Below, piece after piece: positions 1-8,083 of a DNA stretch of 64,000 bases. Source of the DNA: Deltaproteobacteria bacterium (GTDB lineage Bacteria > Desulfobacterota > Binatia > HRBIN30 > CADEER01); assembly GCA_029262455.1 (NCBI GenBank), contig JAJCZJ010000020.1, positions 248,001 through 312,000 on the forward strand, read 5' to 3'. The notes beneath the pieces were generated by a model that had not been told where the DNA came from, did not search any database, and saw nothing but the letters and a program-made list of their open reading frames with translations. The position numbers and the translations under genes were made by a program. Position 1 is the first letter of the stretch; each line of letters begins with the position of its first letter.

Positions 1-393
1 GATCCTGATGTCCGCAACCAGTACGGCGTGACGCGCCAGGTACTCGCAGATATCGGAGCCTCCGATCACCCTCGCTTATTGATTCTCAACAAGAGCGACC
101 TCCTCACCAACGATCAGCGCGAGGCACTTGCTAGCGACTTCCCAGAAGCAATCATCATGTCGGCGCGGGCAGCGGATGACGTCACCGCGTTGCACAAACA
201 CATCCAAGAGTTCTTCGAGCGATCGATGGAAGAAGCGGACTTCTTCGTACCCTACGATCGGCAAGCACGTGTCGGCCGACTGCACGAGAGCTGTCGCGTC
301 GTCGAAGAACGCTACGACGAAGACGGCGCGCACGTCCGCGTACGCGCGCCCGAGTCGGTGCTGGGCAGACTGCGCCGAGAGTTCCAGAGCTAA
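1..393 (+). CDS. hflX: GTPase HflX, C-terminal part (gene cut by window edge)
   Basis: The frame enters from the left edge and ends at TAA 391-393, so only the last 130 residues are visible. It carries a G4 guanine-specificity motif NKSD (fragment residues 30-33), a G5-like IMSAR, and then a C-terminal tail ending SVLGRLRREFQS, all as in HflX. HflX is a cytosolic, ribosome-associated GTPase that splits stalled ribosomes under stress. The G1-G3 motifs and the HflX N-terminal domain lie outside the window. The family call rests on the G4/G5 spacing and the tail. Another Obg/HflX-class GTPase is possible but less likely. Confidence 0.8.
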   Translation, partial: DPDVRNQYGVTRQVLADIGASDHPRLLILNKSDLLTNDQREALASDFPEAIIMSARAADDVTALHKHIQEFFERSMEEADFFVPYDRQARVGRLHESCRVVEERYDEDGAHVRVRAPESVLGRLRREFQS

Positions 394-452
394 AACTAGG
401 AAGATCTAAAACCGATTCCTCAACACATCGCCCAGCTCGCCGACCGTTGTTA

Positions 453-1985
453 TCAGGCCGGAACGCCCAAGAAGTCGCGCCAACGCTGTAACGACAGGAA
501 CTCACGCCAAGTCTGTGGCCCATCGCCTTGTTGAAACGCCCAGCGCCGCGGGCCGAGGTTTTCGTCCATCTCTACCTTGGCCATCTGAATCGGATTGGAG
601 GCGAGCTGGCAGCGTACTTCCTGTGGATCAATCTCGTACAGCCGCGCCGCGTTGAGCCCCAGAATCTTCGCCTTGATCTCCGGCGTAAGCTCCGGATACC
701 CGTAGGTCTCCTGGAATTCCTCCGAAATTTCGAACGCTCGGAAGGCTTCGATCTGCGGCTGCGGCGATCCGAACCACGTGCACTCCGACCCCCAGAGGAC
801 ATTGTCCTCACCCAAGTTCTTCACGAGCTTGCCGATCAAATGCTGCGCCTGCACTGCATCGAAGCTTGCCAGGACCCACGCCGACCCGAGCTCGGCGAAG
901 ACATTCTTGCCCTTGAGGTCATGGTCGAGAACCGTGCGCACCAAGCTGTCGGTACCGTCTCCCGCCGGATCGTAGGGCCCAATGCGAACACCGGGGCGAA
1001 CACCCGAGTGGTAGATGATGAAACTCGCATCCGGATGCTTGATCGCAGCCCGCCCGGCGTCAATCGGATCGTTGTGGGCGAGATCAAAGCCGGGGAACTG
1101 CGGACCCTTGTGCGCACAGATGAGCGGCCTACCGAGCTCCTTGCACTTGTTGATAAAGGGGTCGGCGACGATCGGATCGTCCAACCACCACGGCTCCCGC
1201 GAACCGGGCGCCCACGGGGGATAGCACTTCCAACCGTGGTTGCCGTACTCCTCGTGAACGCGATCCATCATCGCCGATTGCAAGTCCCAGCGGTCGTTGG
1301 GCGCGACCTGGCAGTGCTGAATGACTCGCTGGCTCATCGCCGAGTTGTTGAAGAAATCACGCCAGTAGGCCATGCCCTCGTTGCTGTTCAGGTTCGTACA
1401 GAGCGTCGCATCGTCGCAAATCGGCGACGGAAAACCCGACAAGACGGCCACCGAGGTATCACTGCCCATGAGTACTTGATCGACGTAGGCCATTGGCCCG
1501 ATGCAATCCGCACGCGGCTCCAGATCACAGGGGTAGAACGTGATCCCATTGGCAAATTGCTCGCCGAAATACGTGCCTCCCGGATGACGCTCCGACCATC
1601 GCTCTTCGTCTTCAATGTGGTGGGTTTGTAGATCGAGAATGAACTCGTCACCGGACAGGATTTCATTGGTCTCGGTGCAGTCCATCTCGCCCGGGTTGGG
1701 GACATTGAAGCCGCCATCGTCGTCGCCACACCCCGAGGCGAGGTTGATCGCCCATAGCGAGGCGGCCATCCCCATTGAGCTGGCGAGGAATTGCCGTCGA
1801 TCCATGCCACGCCGAGCCGCCTGCTCATCGGCTACTCTCAGGATCAAGTCGCGAATCTTACGGTCTCTCGGTGTCTGCTCGAGAAAGAACTCGCCGTTCG
1901 ACTTGTTTCCGAGAAGGATAGGCGGCTCGAGTGGAGCCTCCACATCGGTCTTCTTCTTCATGTCGAGCCACGGATATCGCTTCAT
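453..1985 (-). CDS. Tat-exported amidohydrolase (Amidohydro_2 family, probable lipoprotein)
   Basis: A 510-residue protein of the metal-dependent amidohydrolase superfamily (PF04909-like TIM barrel). Visible elements are the early QTHHIEDE, then CAHKG, YHSG and ELGSAW, which fit metal-ligand and strand-end positions. The substrate cannot be read from sequence; relatives hydrolyse or decarboxylate aromatic-type compounds. The chosen ATG (1983-1985) follows a strong Shine-Dalgarno (GAGGAAGGGGAGG). A twin-arginine signal DRRQFLASS sits unusually far in (residues 62-70) and ends in a lipobox-like ASGC (Cys86). The 60 residues ahead of it are therefore a long n-region or are lost on export. A shorter start at Met61 (position 1805) would give a standard Tat signal but lacks a good ribosome site. 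The gene is divergent from the MaoC gene. Confidence 0.8.
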   Translation of the reverse strand: MKRYPWLDMKKKTDVEAPLEPPILLGNKSNGEFFLEQTPRDRKIRDLILRVADEQAARRGMDRRQFLASSMGMAASLWAINLASGCGDDDGGFNVPNPGEMDCTETNEILSGDEFILDLQTHHIEDEERWSERHPGGTYFGEQFANGITFYPCDLEPRADCIGPMAYVDQVLMGSDTSVAVLSGFPSPICDDATLCTNLNSNEGMAYWRDFFNNSAMSQRVIQHCQVAPNDRWDLQSAMMDRVHEEYGNHGWKCYPPWAPGSREPWWLDDPIVADPFINKCKELGRPLICAHKGPQFPGFDLAHNDPIDAGRAAIKHPDASFIIYHSGVRPGVRIGPYDPAGDGTDSLVRTVLDHDLKGKNVFAELGSAWVLASFDAVQAQHLIGKLVKNLGEDNVLWGSECTWFGSPQPQIEAFRAFEISEEFQETYGYPELTPEIKAKILGLNAARLYEIDPQEVRCQLASNPIQMAKVEMDENLGPRRWAFQQGDGPQTWREFLSLQRWRDFLGVPA

Positions 1986-2175
1986 GAGAGCCTCCCCTTC
2001 CTCACTGTTTCGCCAAGTTGGGACCGAAGACCCGCAGGTTATCCACTTCGACGACAACTTTGAAACCAATGCCTGCCAAACGGCATATTCGCCGCCCTCA
2101 ACCTCGCGTCGAAAGGCTGTAGCGATTCGCAGCTGGTCGCAAAAGGATCACTAGACCACGGGAGATCGTTAAGGG

Positions 2176-2631
2176 ATGATCCGGTACGTGAAGTACTTCG
2201 AGGACCTAGAAGTCGGGCTCGCGTTTGATTTTCCAAACGAACACTTGGTGACCAAGGAAGAGATCATTCGCTTCGCTAGCGAATGGGACCCGCAGCCGTT
2301 CCATACCGACGAACAAGCAGCCAAAAACTCGATGTTTGGTGGGCTTGTCGCGTCGAGTGTCCACCTGTTTGCGATCGCTGTCAGACTGGCCAACATGGAT
2401 ACTGAGAAGCGAGCGGCAGTCAGCGCGCTCGGTTTCGACAACGTCAAAGTCCTGCACCCAACCCGTCCCGGCGACCGACTCCGCTACCAGTCGCGCTGTG
2501 TCGGCAAGCGAGAATCGAAGAGCCGCCCCGAGCTGGGAATCATCCAAGCTCAGGGCCAGCTCGTGAACCAGGATGGTACGATCGTTTTTTCCCTTACCTC
2601 TGCCGCACTCTTCGCCAAGCGACCGCAGTAG
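2176..2631 (+). CDS. MaoC-like acyl dehydratase (hotdog fold)
   Basis: A 151-residue single hotdog-domain protein of the MaoC/R-specific enoyl-CoA hydratase group. The hydratase signature DPQPFHTD (about residues 40-47) supplies the catalytic Asp/His pair, followed by a GGLVASSVH helix that packs in the fold. Members hydrate or dehydrate enoyl-CoA or enoyl-ACP thioesters in fatty-acid or aromatic-acid catabolism, in the cytosol. It stands alone between the divergent amidohydrolase and pyruvate kinase, with 130 bp on its 3' side, so no pathway can be assigned. Length fits single-domain MaoC proteins. Confidence 0.85.
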   Translation: MIRYVKYFEDLEVGLAFDFPNEHLVTKEEIIRFASEWDPQPFHTDEQAAKNSMFGGLVASSVHLFAIAVRLANMDTEKRAAVSALGFDNVKVLHPTRPGDRLRYQSRCVGKRESKSRPELGIIQAQGQLVNQDGTIVFSLTSAALFAKRPQ

Positions 2632-2764
2632 TCACGTTCCAGCCGTGTAAAAACGGCCGTCGCGCGAGTGCTCCACGTATTGGAATAATGGCCCACCGGT
2701 TGGCTCCACACATGCGCCCCTCGGGTTGTCACGCCCCGACCCACGGCCTACGGTCCATTCGACG

Positions 2765-4198
2765 ATGAAACTGCCCGCGCAACAATCACATCCTCGACTC
2801 ACCAAGATCATCTGTACGATCGGTCCTTCGACGAGCTCCTCCGAGCAACTCGCCGGTTTGACCCGTGCCGGAATGAACATCGCACGACTCAACATGTCGC
2901 ACGGCAATCACGCCTCGCACCTTCAAGTCATCCGCAACCTCAAGAGCCTCAGCAAGAAGCTCGCCCATCCGGTCTCGATCTTGATGGACTTGCAGGGGCC
3001 GGAAATCCGGACAGGCGAGCTTGCCGAGAGTCTCGACCTCAAGGCAGGAGAGGTCTTCTACTTTAGTGTGATCGCCGATGACGCCGAAGAGCGCAGTGTG
3101 CACATCAACTACGAAGATCTGGTCAACGATCTTCGCGTCGGCGAGCGCGTCACCGTGGACAACGGCCTGATCAACCTCGAAGTCCTCGAGGTCTTGGAGC
3201 ACCGGCTCAAGTGCAAGGTACTGGACGGCGGGACGCTGGGCTCGCGCAAGCACGTCAACCTGCCCGGCATTCGCGTCAACCTGCCCTCGATCACGAAGAA
3301 GGATCGGGAGGATATCGGATTCGCGATCGAGCAGGATCTCGACTTCGTGGCGCTGTCGTTCGTTCGGCGAGTAGAAGACGTCCTTGAGGTACGAAAAATC
3401 GTCGACGATGCCGGAGGACATCAGCGCCTCATTGCCAAGATCGAGAACCAAGAAGGCATCGACAACTTCGAGGAAATTCTCGAGGCGGCCGACGGCATTA
3501 TGGTCGCACGTGGAGACCTGGGCGTCGAAGTAGCGTTCGAAGAACTCCCCATACTGCAGCGAGAAATGGTCCGCCTCTGCGCCATCGCCGGCAAGCCGAT
3601 CATCGTCGCGACCCACCTGCTCGAATCGATGATCGGCAACCCATCACCAACCCGGGCTGAGGTTACCGACGTGGCCAACGCCGTCTACGAGCAAGCCGAC
3701 GCGATCATGCTCAGCGGCGAAACTGCCACCGGGAAATATCCAGTACGGTGCGTCGAGGTGCTCGACACCATCGCTCGTCGCACCGAAACCGCGCCGGGGC
3801 TCGAATTTTACAAACAACGCGAAGCCCCGACAACGCAGCGCGCGCATATCGCCCAAAGCGTGTGCCGGCTCGCAGATTCACTCGATGCGCGGGCAATCGT
3901 CGTCATGACGAGGCGCGGCTACTTCGGCCAGTTGGTTGCGAGTTACCGCCCTCGCCGCGCGATCATCTACACCTTCACGAACATGAGCACGACGCGGCGC
4001 AAGCTCTGGCTGATCCGCTCGATCATCCCGTTTCGCATGAACCTTTCCAGCGACCCCGAAAAGACGATCGTCAACGCCCTCGCGAAACTGCGCGAACGCG
4101 AGGCTATCGAAGCTGGGGAAGCCGTGGTCGTCGTCTCGGACGTCGCTACATCAACCGGGGATTTAGTGACCAGTATCCAAGTACGCGTCTCTGGGTAG
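2765..4198 (+). CDS. pyk: Pyruvate kinase
   Basis: A 477-residue pyruvate kinase, the last ATP-forming step of glycolysis (phosphoenolpyruvate + ADP to pyruvate + ATP). Clear family blocks are [10 protein letters not shown] at the N-terminus, ARLNMSHG, the active-site lysine segment [10 protein letters not shown], the metal and phosphate loop [10 protein letters not shown], and the ATHLLESM region. The alpha/beta allosteric C-domain is complete. Start: ATG 2765 gives the usual length; an in-frame TTG at 2726 would add 13 residues with no family support. No strong Shine-Dalgarno is visible. Not obviously in an operon: 130 bp separate it from the MaoC gene, and it converges with the uracil-DNA glycosylase gene. 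Confidence 0.96.
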   Translation: MKLPAQQSHPRLTKIICTIGPSTSSSEQLAGLTRAGMNIARLNMSHGNHASHLQVIRNLKSLSKKLAHPVSILMDLQGPEIRTGELAESLDLKAGEVFYFSVIADDAEERSVHINYEDLVNDLRVGERVTVDNGLINLEVLEVLEHRLKCKVLDGGTLGSRKHVNLPGIRVNLPSITKKDREDIGFAIEQDLDFVALSFVRRVEDVLEVRKIVDDAGGHQRLIAKIENQEGIDNFEEILEAADGIMVARGDLGVEVAFEELPILQREMVRLCAIAGKPIIVATHLLESMIGNPSPTRAEVTDVANAVYEQADAIMLSGETATGKYPVRCVEVLDTIARRTETAPGLEFYKQREAPTTQRAHIAQSVCRLADSLDARAIVVMTRRGYFGQLVASYRPRRAIIYTFTNMSTTRRKLWLIRSIIPFRMNLSSDPEKTIVNALAKLREREAIEAGEAVVVVSDVATSTGDLVTSIQVRVSG

Positions 4199-4237
4199 CC
4201 GTGTCGGACCCACCGCGCCCTTCTTCCGTCGGGGCAC

Positions 4238-4819
4238 TCACAATTCTAGAATCTCGGCCACCCGCTTGCGCAATGCCGGGACTACGTCACGCTCGAACCA
4301 GGGATTGCGGCGCAACCAGAGGTTGTTGCGCGGGCTCGGATGCGGCAGCGGCACTTTGTCCGGCCAGTGAGATTGCCAGGCCGCGACCAATTCGGTGACC
4401 GACGACCGCGTTCGGCCGAAATGGTAGTCATGCGCGTACTTGCCGATCACGACGGTAAGCTCCAACTGACGCAAGTGTTGCAGCAGCTGGTCGCGCCATG
4501 CCGGCGCGCATTCCGGACGGGGCGGCAGGTCTCCGGACTTCCCTGTTCCGGGATAGCAGAACCCCATCGGCACGATGGCCATCTGTTTGGCATCGTAGAA
4601 TATCTCACGACTCACACCCAGCCACTCGCGCAACCGATCACCGCTCGGATCATCAAACGGCCGTCCAGACTCGTGCACTCGCCGGCCCGGCGCCTGGCCG
4701 GCTATTAGAATCTTCGCCTGCGGATGAAGCTGCAACACCGGCCGCGGGCCCGCCGGAAGTTCGTCGACGCAGATCACGCACGCGCGAACGTCTTTGAGGA
4801 GTGAAGTGTACGACGGCAC
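4238..4819 (-). CDS. Uracil-DNA glycosylase superfamily protein
   Basis: A 193-residue protein of the UDG superfamily (PF03167-like). GQAPGRRVHESGRPFDDPSG near the N-terminus matches the family's active-site motif (GQAPG plus a phosphate-contacting loop). LPHPSPRN near residue 160 matches the second, DNA-intercalating motif. Such enzymes remove uracil or other damaged bases from DNA. This subgroup is smaller than canonical Ung, and its exact specificity is unknown. The GTG start (4817-4819) lies 12 bp after the stop of the upstream gene on the same strand, so it is probably the last gene of the TetR / secreted protein / glycosylase operon. Confidence 0.85.
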   Translation of the reverse strand: MPSYTSLLKDVRACVICVDELPAGPRPVLQLHPQAKILIAGQAPGRRVHESGRPFDDPSGDRLREWLGVSREIFYDAKQMAIVPMGFCYPGTGKSGDLPPRPECAPAWRDQLLQHLRQLELTVVIGKYAHDYHFGRTRSSVTELVAAWQSHWPDKVPLPHPSPRNNLWLRRNPWFERDVVPALRKRVAEILEL

Positions 4820-4831
4820 GTGCGCAGCCGC

Positions 4832-6238
4832 TCAATCCGGCGGGTCGAGGCGCCGCTGCGGGGGCAGCGGGCGAACGTCGCTTTCCTCGGTCGAAAATCG
4901 ATTGCCGCAGTGCGACAGCAGCTTCTCGACCTTTGCGACGGCGGTCACTGCGTCGATTTCGCTCACCACGTCGGCGAGCGTTTCCTCATTGGGTTCTTCG
5001 ATCAGACGAATCCAATCGACCAACGTTTCCACTTCGCCCAGATAGGAGTCTCGAATCCCGTCTCCACGCAGAACCTGCGTCGGCATCGCGGCGAGGAGGA
5101 CGTCGAGACGGTTCAAGGCTACACGCCAATCCTCCTGCCCTGACAAGAGCTGGATTTCGATCTCGTTCGATCGAAAAGCGATCTCGGCCAAGACGCCCAA
5201 TGATCCGTCCGCTTCCGTGACGCGCACGACGTACGACTGTGGACCCAGTCCAACCCGCGGCGGATCGAGATCCAGCGCCACATCGATTTCCGCAAAGAGA
5301 TTTTCGCGCGCGTCGGTCATTCGATAGGCCGCGACGCGGCGCGCCAACCGCGCAACCTTCTTCCGATCGCCGACCCCGATCCAGGGGAACGTGCCGCGGC
5401 CTTCCAATCCGACGAAGAATCCAGCTCCGACGCGGTGATGCTGCCACTCGACGACCGCATGGTAGAGGTATCGATCCCCGATCGTCACCCAATCGGCGCC
5501 GATCGCCCACTCGTAGCATCCACACTGGTAGGACCGCATCTCGGTGGGCGCACCACGCCTTTCGTCGCTCACCGTGTCGACCAATTCCAGGCTCTTGCGA
5601 TGATAGAGCAACGCGCGTGCGTGGTGAATCTTCCAACCATTGCTGGTCACGTGAAACGCTGAACTAAAGTTGGCGGCGGGGTTCTCTGCATCGCCAATCG
5701 TCACGCTCCCATCGACACGACGACCCGCAATTTCGTACCACACCCGCAGATCGCGTCCCGTCTCAGCTCGGTGGATCTCTTCGAAGAGACGAGTGTCGGG
5801 CTCGAGCCCGTTCGACTCGAGCCACCGTTGGAGCAGAGCATGCTCCTCCGCGTTGATCCCCTCATCGTCGCCGCTGAAAGGAACACCAAGCCCTTCGATC
5901 TCGATGGGGGACAATGGAGCCAGCAGATCGTACTGCTGTCGTACTCGCGGTCCGCTGTTGCCGATCTGTCCAGTCAAGACAACGCGAAGCGGATACGGTT
6001 TGTCTGCGACGATCGGCCTGCGGGTTCGCTCGAGTCGGACTTGCATCGCACCCGCCTCAAGCAAACGGGTTTCCCGGCCGTGACGAATTCTCCCAACCGT
6101 CACGCCATCCACGGAGATATTGTCGACCCCGAGCTTGAGGTCGCTCTTCATCCGAATCACTGTCTCGCCCGCAAGACCCGGCGGCACAATGCCAATCGAA
6201 ACAGCGATTGCAATCGCGGTCGCGAGGAAGAGCCTCAC
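4832..6238 (-). CDS. Secreted protein of unknown function
   Basis: Not recognised. I place the start at GTG 6236-6238, which overlaps the TGA of the TetR gene as GTGA and begins directly with a signal peptide (VRLFLATAIAIAVSIG..., probable cleavage after GLAG). This gives 468 residues. The mature part is mixed alpha/beta without membrane segments. A middle segment with MRSYQCGC and CYEWAIGADW looks enzyme-like or ligand-binding, but I cannot match it to a family. The C-terminal 30 residues are Pro/Asp-rich. Overlap with the regulator and a 12-bp gap to the glycosylase gene suggest co-expression and possibly control by the TetR protein. Confidence 0.7.
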   Translation of the reverse strand: MRLFLATAIAIAVSIGIVPPGLAGETVIRMKSDLKLGVDNISVDGVTVGRIRHGRETRLLEAGAMQVRLERTRRPIVADKPYPLRVVLTGQIGNSGPRVRQQYDLLAPLSPIEIEGLGVPFSGDDEGINAEEHALLQRWLESNGLEPDTRLFEEIHRAETGRDLRVWYEIAGRRVDGSVTIGDAENPAANFSSAFHVTSNGWKIHHARALLYHRKSLELVDTVSDERRGAPTEMRSYQCGCYEWAIGADWVTIGDRYLYHAVVEWQHHRVGAGFFVGLEGRGTFPWIGVGDRKKVARLARRVAAYRMTDARENLFAEIDVALDLDPPRVGLGPQSYVVRVTEADGSLGVLAEIAFRSNEIEIQLLSGQEDWRVALNRLDVLLAAMPTQVLRGDGIRDSYLGEVETLVDWIRLIEEPNEETLADVVSEIDAVTAVAKVEKLLSHCGNRFSTEESDVRPLPPQRRLDPPD

Positions 6239-6852
6239 CGGGACCGCAGCAGAGCCTTCAGCGCACCCGACATTGCGGCGCGCGCCGCTTCTCGACCGAG
6301 ATCTTGATCCGACCGCAAACGGTTCCACGCCTCGAACGACATCAGCAGCTCCGCGGCGTTGCGTACCGGTGCCGGAGCAGACTTGACCTCCGGCAACCAC
6401 TCGTACAACAGCCGACGCTCCTCCTTCACCATCACATTCCGCGCCTTCTGTAGAAACTCGGAGCGCCAGCGAAAACGATCGGCCGATCGCCTGTACGGCG
6501 CGACCTTTTCATAAAGCGCACAACGCTGCTGGACCATTGCGTCGGCACGTTGATTCACTCCAGCGTTCGGAGGCTCCAGGTCGAGAACCGCGCGAACCTC
6601 TTGGTACAGATGGGCGTCGAGTTCAGCGTAGAGGCTGTCAATCTCCGAGAAGTGGCGGAAAACCGTCCGAATGTTGACCTTTGCACGCTCGGCGACCTGT
6701 TGTGCAGTCGGGCGCATGACGCCCTCACCGATCAAATCGAAGAGAGCAGAAACGATCGCAGCGCGGCTGCGCACACCCCGCCTGACGCGGCCATCCTCGC
6801 TCTCGACTATGCTCGCCGCACTCCGCACCGCTAGCTTTATGCCAGCTGCCAT
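6235..6852 (-). CDS. TetR/AcrR-family transcriptional regulator
   Basis: A 205-residue repressor-type regulator. The N-terminal TetR helix-turn-helix is seen as SRAAIVSALFDLIGEG, then RPTAQQVAERAKVNIRTVFR, then HFSEIDSLYAEL. The C-terminal ligand domain is diverged, as usual. Start: Met at 6852 puts the HTH at the usual distance; a longer frame to 6972 would run into the TauD gene. It is divergent from the TauD dioxygenase gene and translationally coupled (GTGA) to the secreted protein downstream. A perfect 13-bp palindrome at 6920-6932 in the divergent promoter region is a candidate operator. Confidence 0.85.
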   Translation of the reverse strand: MAAGIKLAVRSAASIVESEDGRVRRGVRSRAAIVSALFDLIGEGVMRPTAQQVAERAKVNIRTVFRHFSEIDSLYAELDAHLYQEVRAVLDLEPPNAGVNQRADAMVQQRCALYEKVAPYRRSADRFRWRSEFLQKARNVMVKEERRLLYEWLPEVKSAPAPVRNAAELLMSFEAWNRLRSDQDLGREAARAAMSGALKALLRSR

Positions 6853-6919
6853 CTCACGGTACAACAATCGCCGTCTCCACTCTTCCCGCCATTTGCAATC
6901 GTATCCCAGGACATGCGAC

Positions 6920-6932
6920 GCATCCCGGATGC
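6920..6932. promoter_or_regulatory. Candidate TetR operator palindrome
   Basis: GCATCC-C-GGATGC is a perfect 6-bp inverted repeat with a 1-bp centre. It lies between the divergent TetR start (6852) and the TauD start (6949). Position and symmetry suit a TetR-type operator, although TetR sites are usually 15 bp or longer and this is only one short palindrome. Confidence 0.35.
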
Positions 6933-6948
6933 ACGAGGCGAACCAACA

Positions 6949-7803
6949 ATGATCGTCACTCCAACTGGGCAAGCCTGCGGAGCTTCTGTCACAGGGGTCG
7001 ATCTAACCCAGCCACTGGACCCACACAGCGTCGACAATATTCGCAAGGCCTGGTTGAGGCATCACGTGCTCGTTTTTCCTGATCAGCCCATGAGCGACGA
7101 TGACCTGGAGCGATTCACACTCTACTTCGGACCGTTCGGCGAGGACCCATTCATCGCCCCCATCCGAGGACGCGAGCACATCATCGCAGTCAAGCGAGAA
7201 GCCGACGAAACCTGCCCACTATTCGCGGAAGCCTGGCACAGCGATTGGAGCTTTCAAGAAAATCCACCGGCCGGAACTTGCCTTTTTGGCATCACAATGC
7301 CGCCAACGGGCGGCAACACCCTGTTCGCGAACCAACATCGGGCGCTCGAAGAAATGCCTGCGCCCCTGCGTTCGCAACTCGAAGGCAAGATGGCAATTCA
7401 CTCGGCAAAGGTCGCGTACGCCCCCGAGGGGATCCACGGCGACGCCGATCAAGCGGGCGGACGCAGCATGGACATCCGTCCCTCTAGAGAGGCCGACGCT
7501 TCCCAGCTGCACCCGATCATCCGCGCGCACCCCGAAACGGGACGCCCGGCAATCTTCAGCACCGTGGGCTACATCGCAGGCATCGATGGCATGACGAACG
7601 AAGACGGGCGGGCGTTGTTGAGCGAGTTATACCTCTGGCAGACACGCCCAGAGTTCCAGTACCGCCACGTGTGGCAGCCGAACATGCTGGTGATGTGGGA
7701 CAATCGAAGCGTCCTCCACATGGCTACAGGTGGCTACGAAGGCCACGAGCGATTGCTGCACCGAACAACCATCGGCGCCGGCAAATCAGCCTTCGGGCAA
7801 TAG
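6949..7803 (+). CDS. TauD/TfdA-family Fe(II)/2-oxoglutarate dioxygenase
   Basis: A 284-residue non-haem iron oxygenase. The facial triad is visible: HSD (His97, Asp99) within EAWHSDWSF, and the distal His257 in SVLHMA. Arg272 in HRTTI is the expected 2-oxoglutarate anchor. Family members hydroxylate taurine, alkyl sulfates, phenoxyacetates and related small acids, coupled to decarboxylation of 2-oxoglutarate; the substrate here is unknown. Start at ATG 6949 (GAGG 10 bp upstream) begins with the family's usual beta-strand. An earlier in-frame ATG at 6913 would place the palindrome inside the gene. Divergent from a TetR gene, hence probably substrate-induced. Confidence 0.9.
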   Translation: MIVTPTGQACGASVTGVDLTQPLDPHSVDNIRKAWLRHHVLVFPDQPMSDDDLERFTLYFGPFGEDPFIAPIRGREHIIAVKREADETCPLFAEAWHSDWSFQENPPAGTCLFGITMPPTGGNTLFANQHRALEEMPAPLRSQLEGKMAIHSAKVAYAPEGIHGDADQAGGRSMDIRPSREADASQLHPIIRAHPETGRPAIFSTVGYIAGIDGMTNEDGRALLSELYLWQTRPEFQYRHVWQPNMLVMWDNRSVLHMATGGYEGHERLLHRTTIGAGKSAFGQ

Positions 7804-8083
7804 ACGGGCCGGACGCCCTCCTGAGCGATCGCCGTTCATCGGCGTTCATCTGCGGTTGGAATCAGCCCAACACCCGTGTCGGCGTGGATCCGTGCAACAA
7901 ACATCTCGTTTGTGCGCGGCGCGCGAAGATTTCATTGGCAACAAAGATCCGTGTTATTCCGTGGGCTTGGTGATTGGTGACTCGTGATTGGTGAGGCGGT
8001 TGGTCGTGTCGTGCGTAGCCTCACCGCTTACCAGCGGTTTGGTTCGGGCCGTCAGCCGGGCCGTGTTCATCTGTGGCCAAAGT
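7804..8083. repeat. Intergenic region with short degenerate GTTCATC-type repeats
   Basis: There is no gene in these 280 bp. They hold several variants of one phrase: CGTTCATC at 7833-7840 and again at 7843-7850 (followed by TGCGGTT), a diverged copy around 7950-7965, and GTGTTCATCTGTGGCC near 8063-8078. A separate 11-mer, GTGATTGGTGA, occurs at 7970-7980 and again at 7984-7994. Their repetition suggests remnants of a dispersed intergenic repeat family rather than coding sequence. Confidence 0.35.

Noticed and set aside
528-1631. Long open frame antisense to the amidohydrolase gene
   Set aside because: It mirrors the coding frame of the real gene on the other strand, has low-complexity Arg-rich content, no ribosome site and no recognisable domain.
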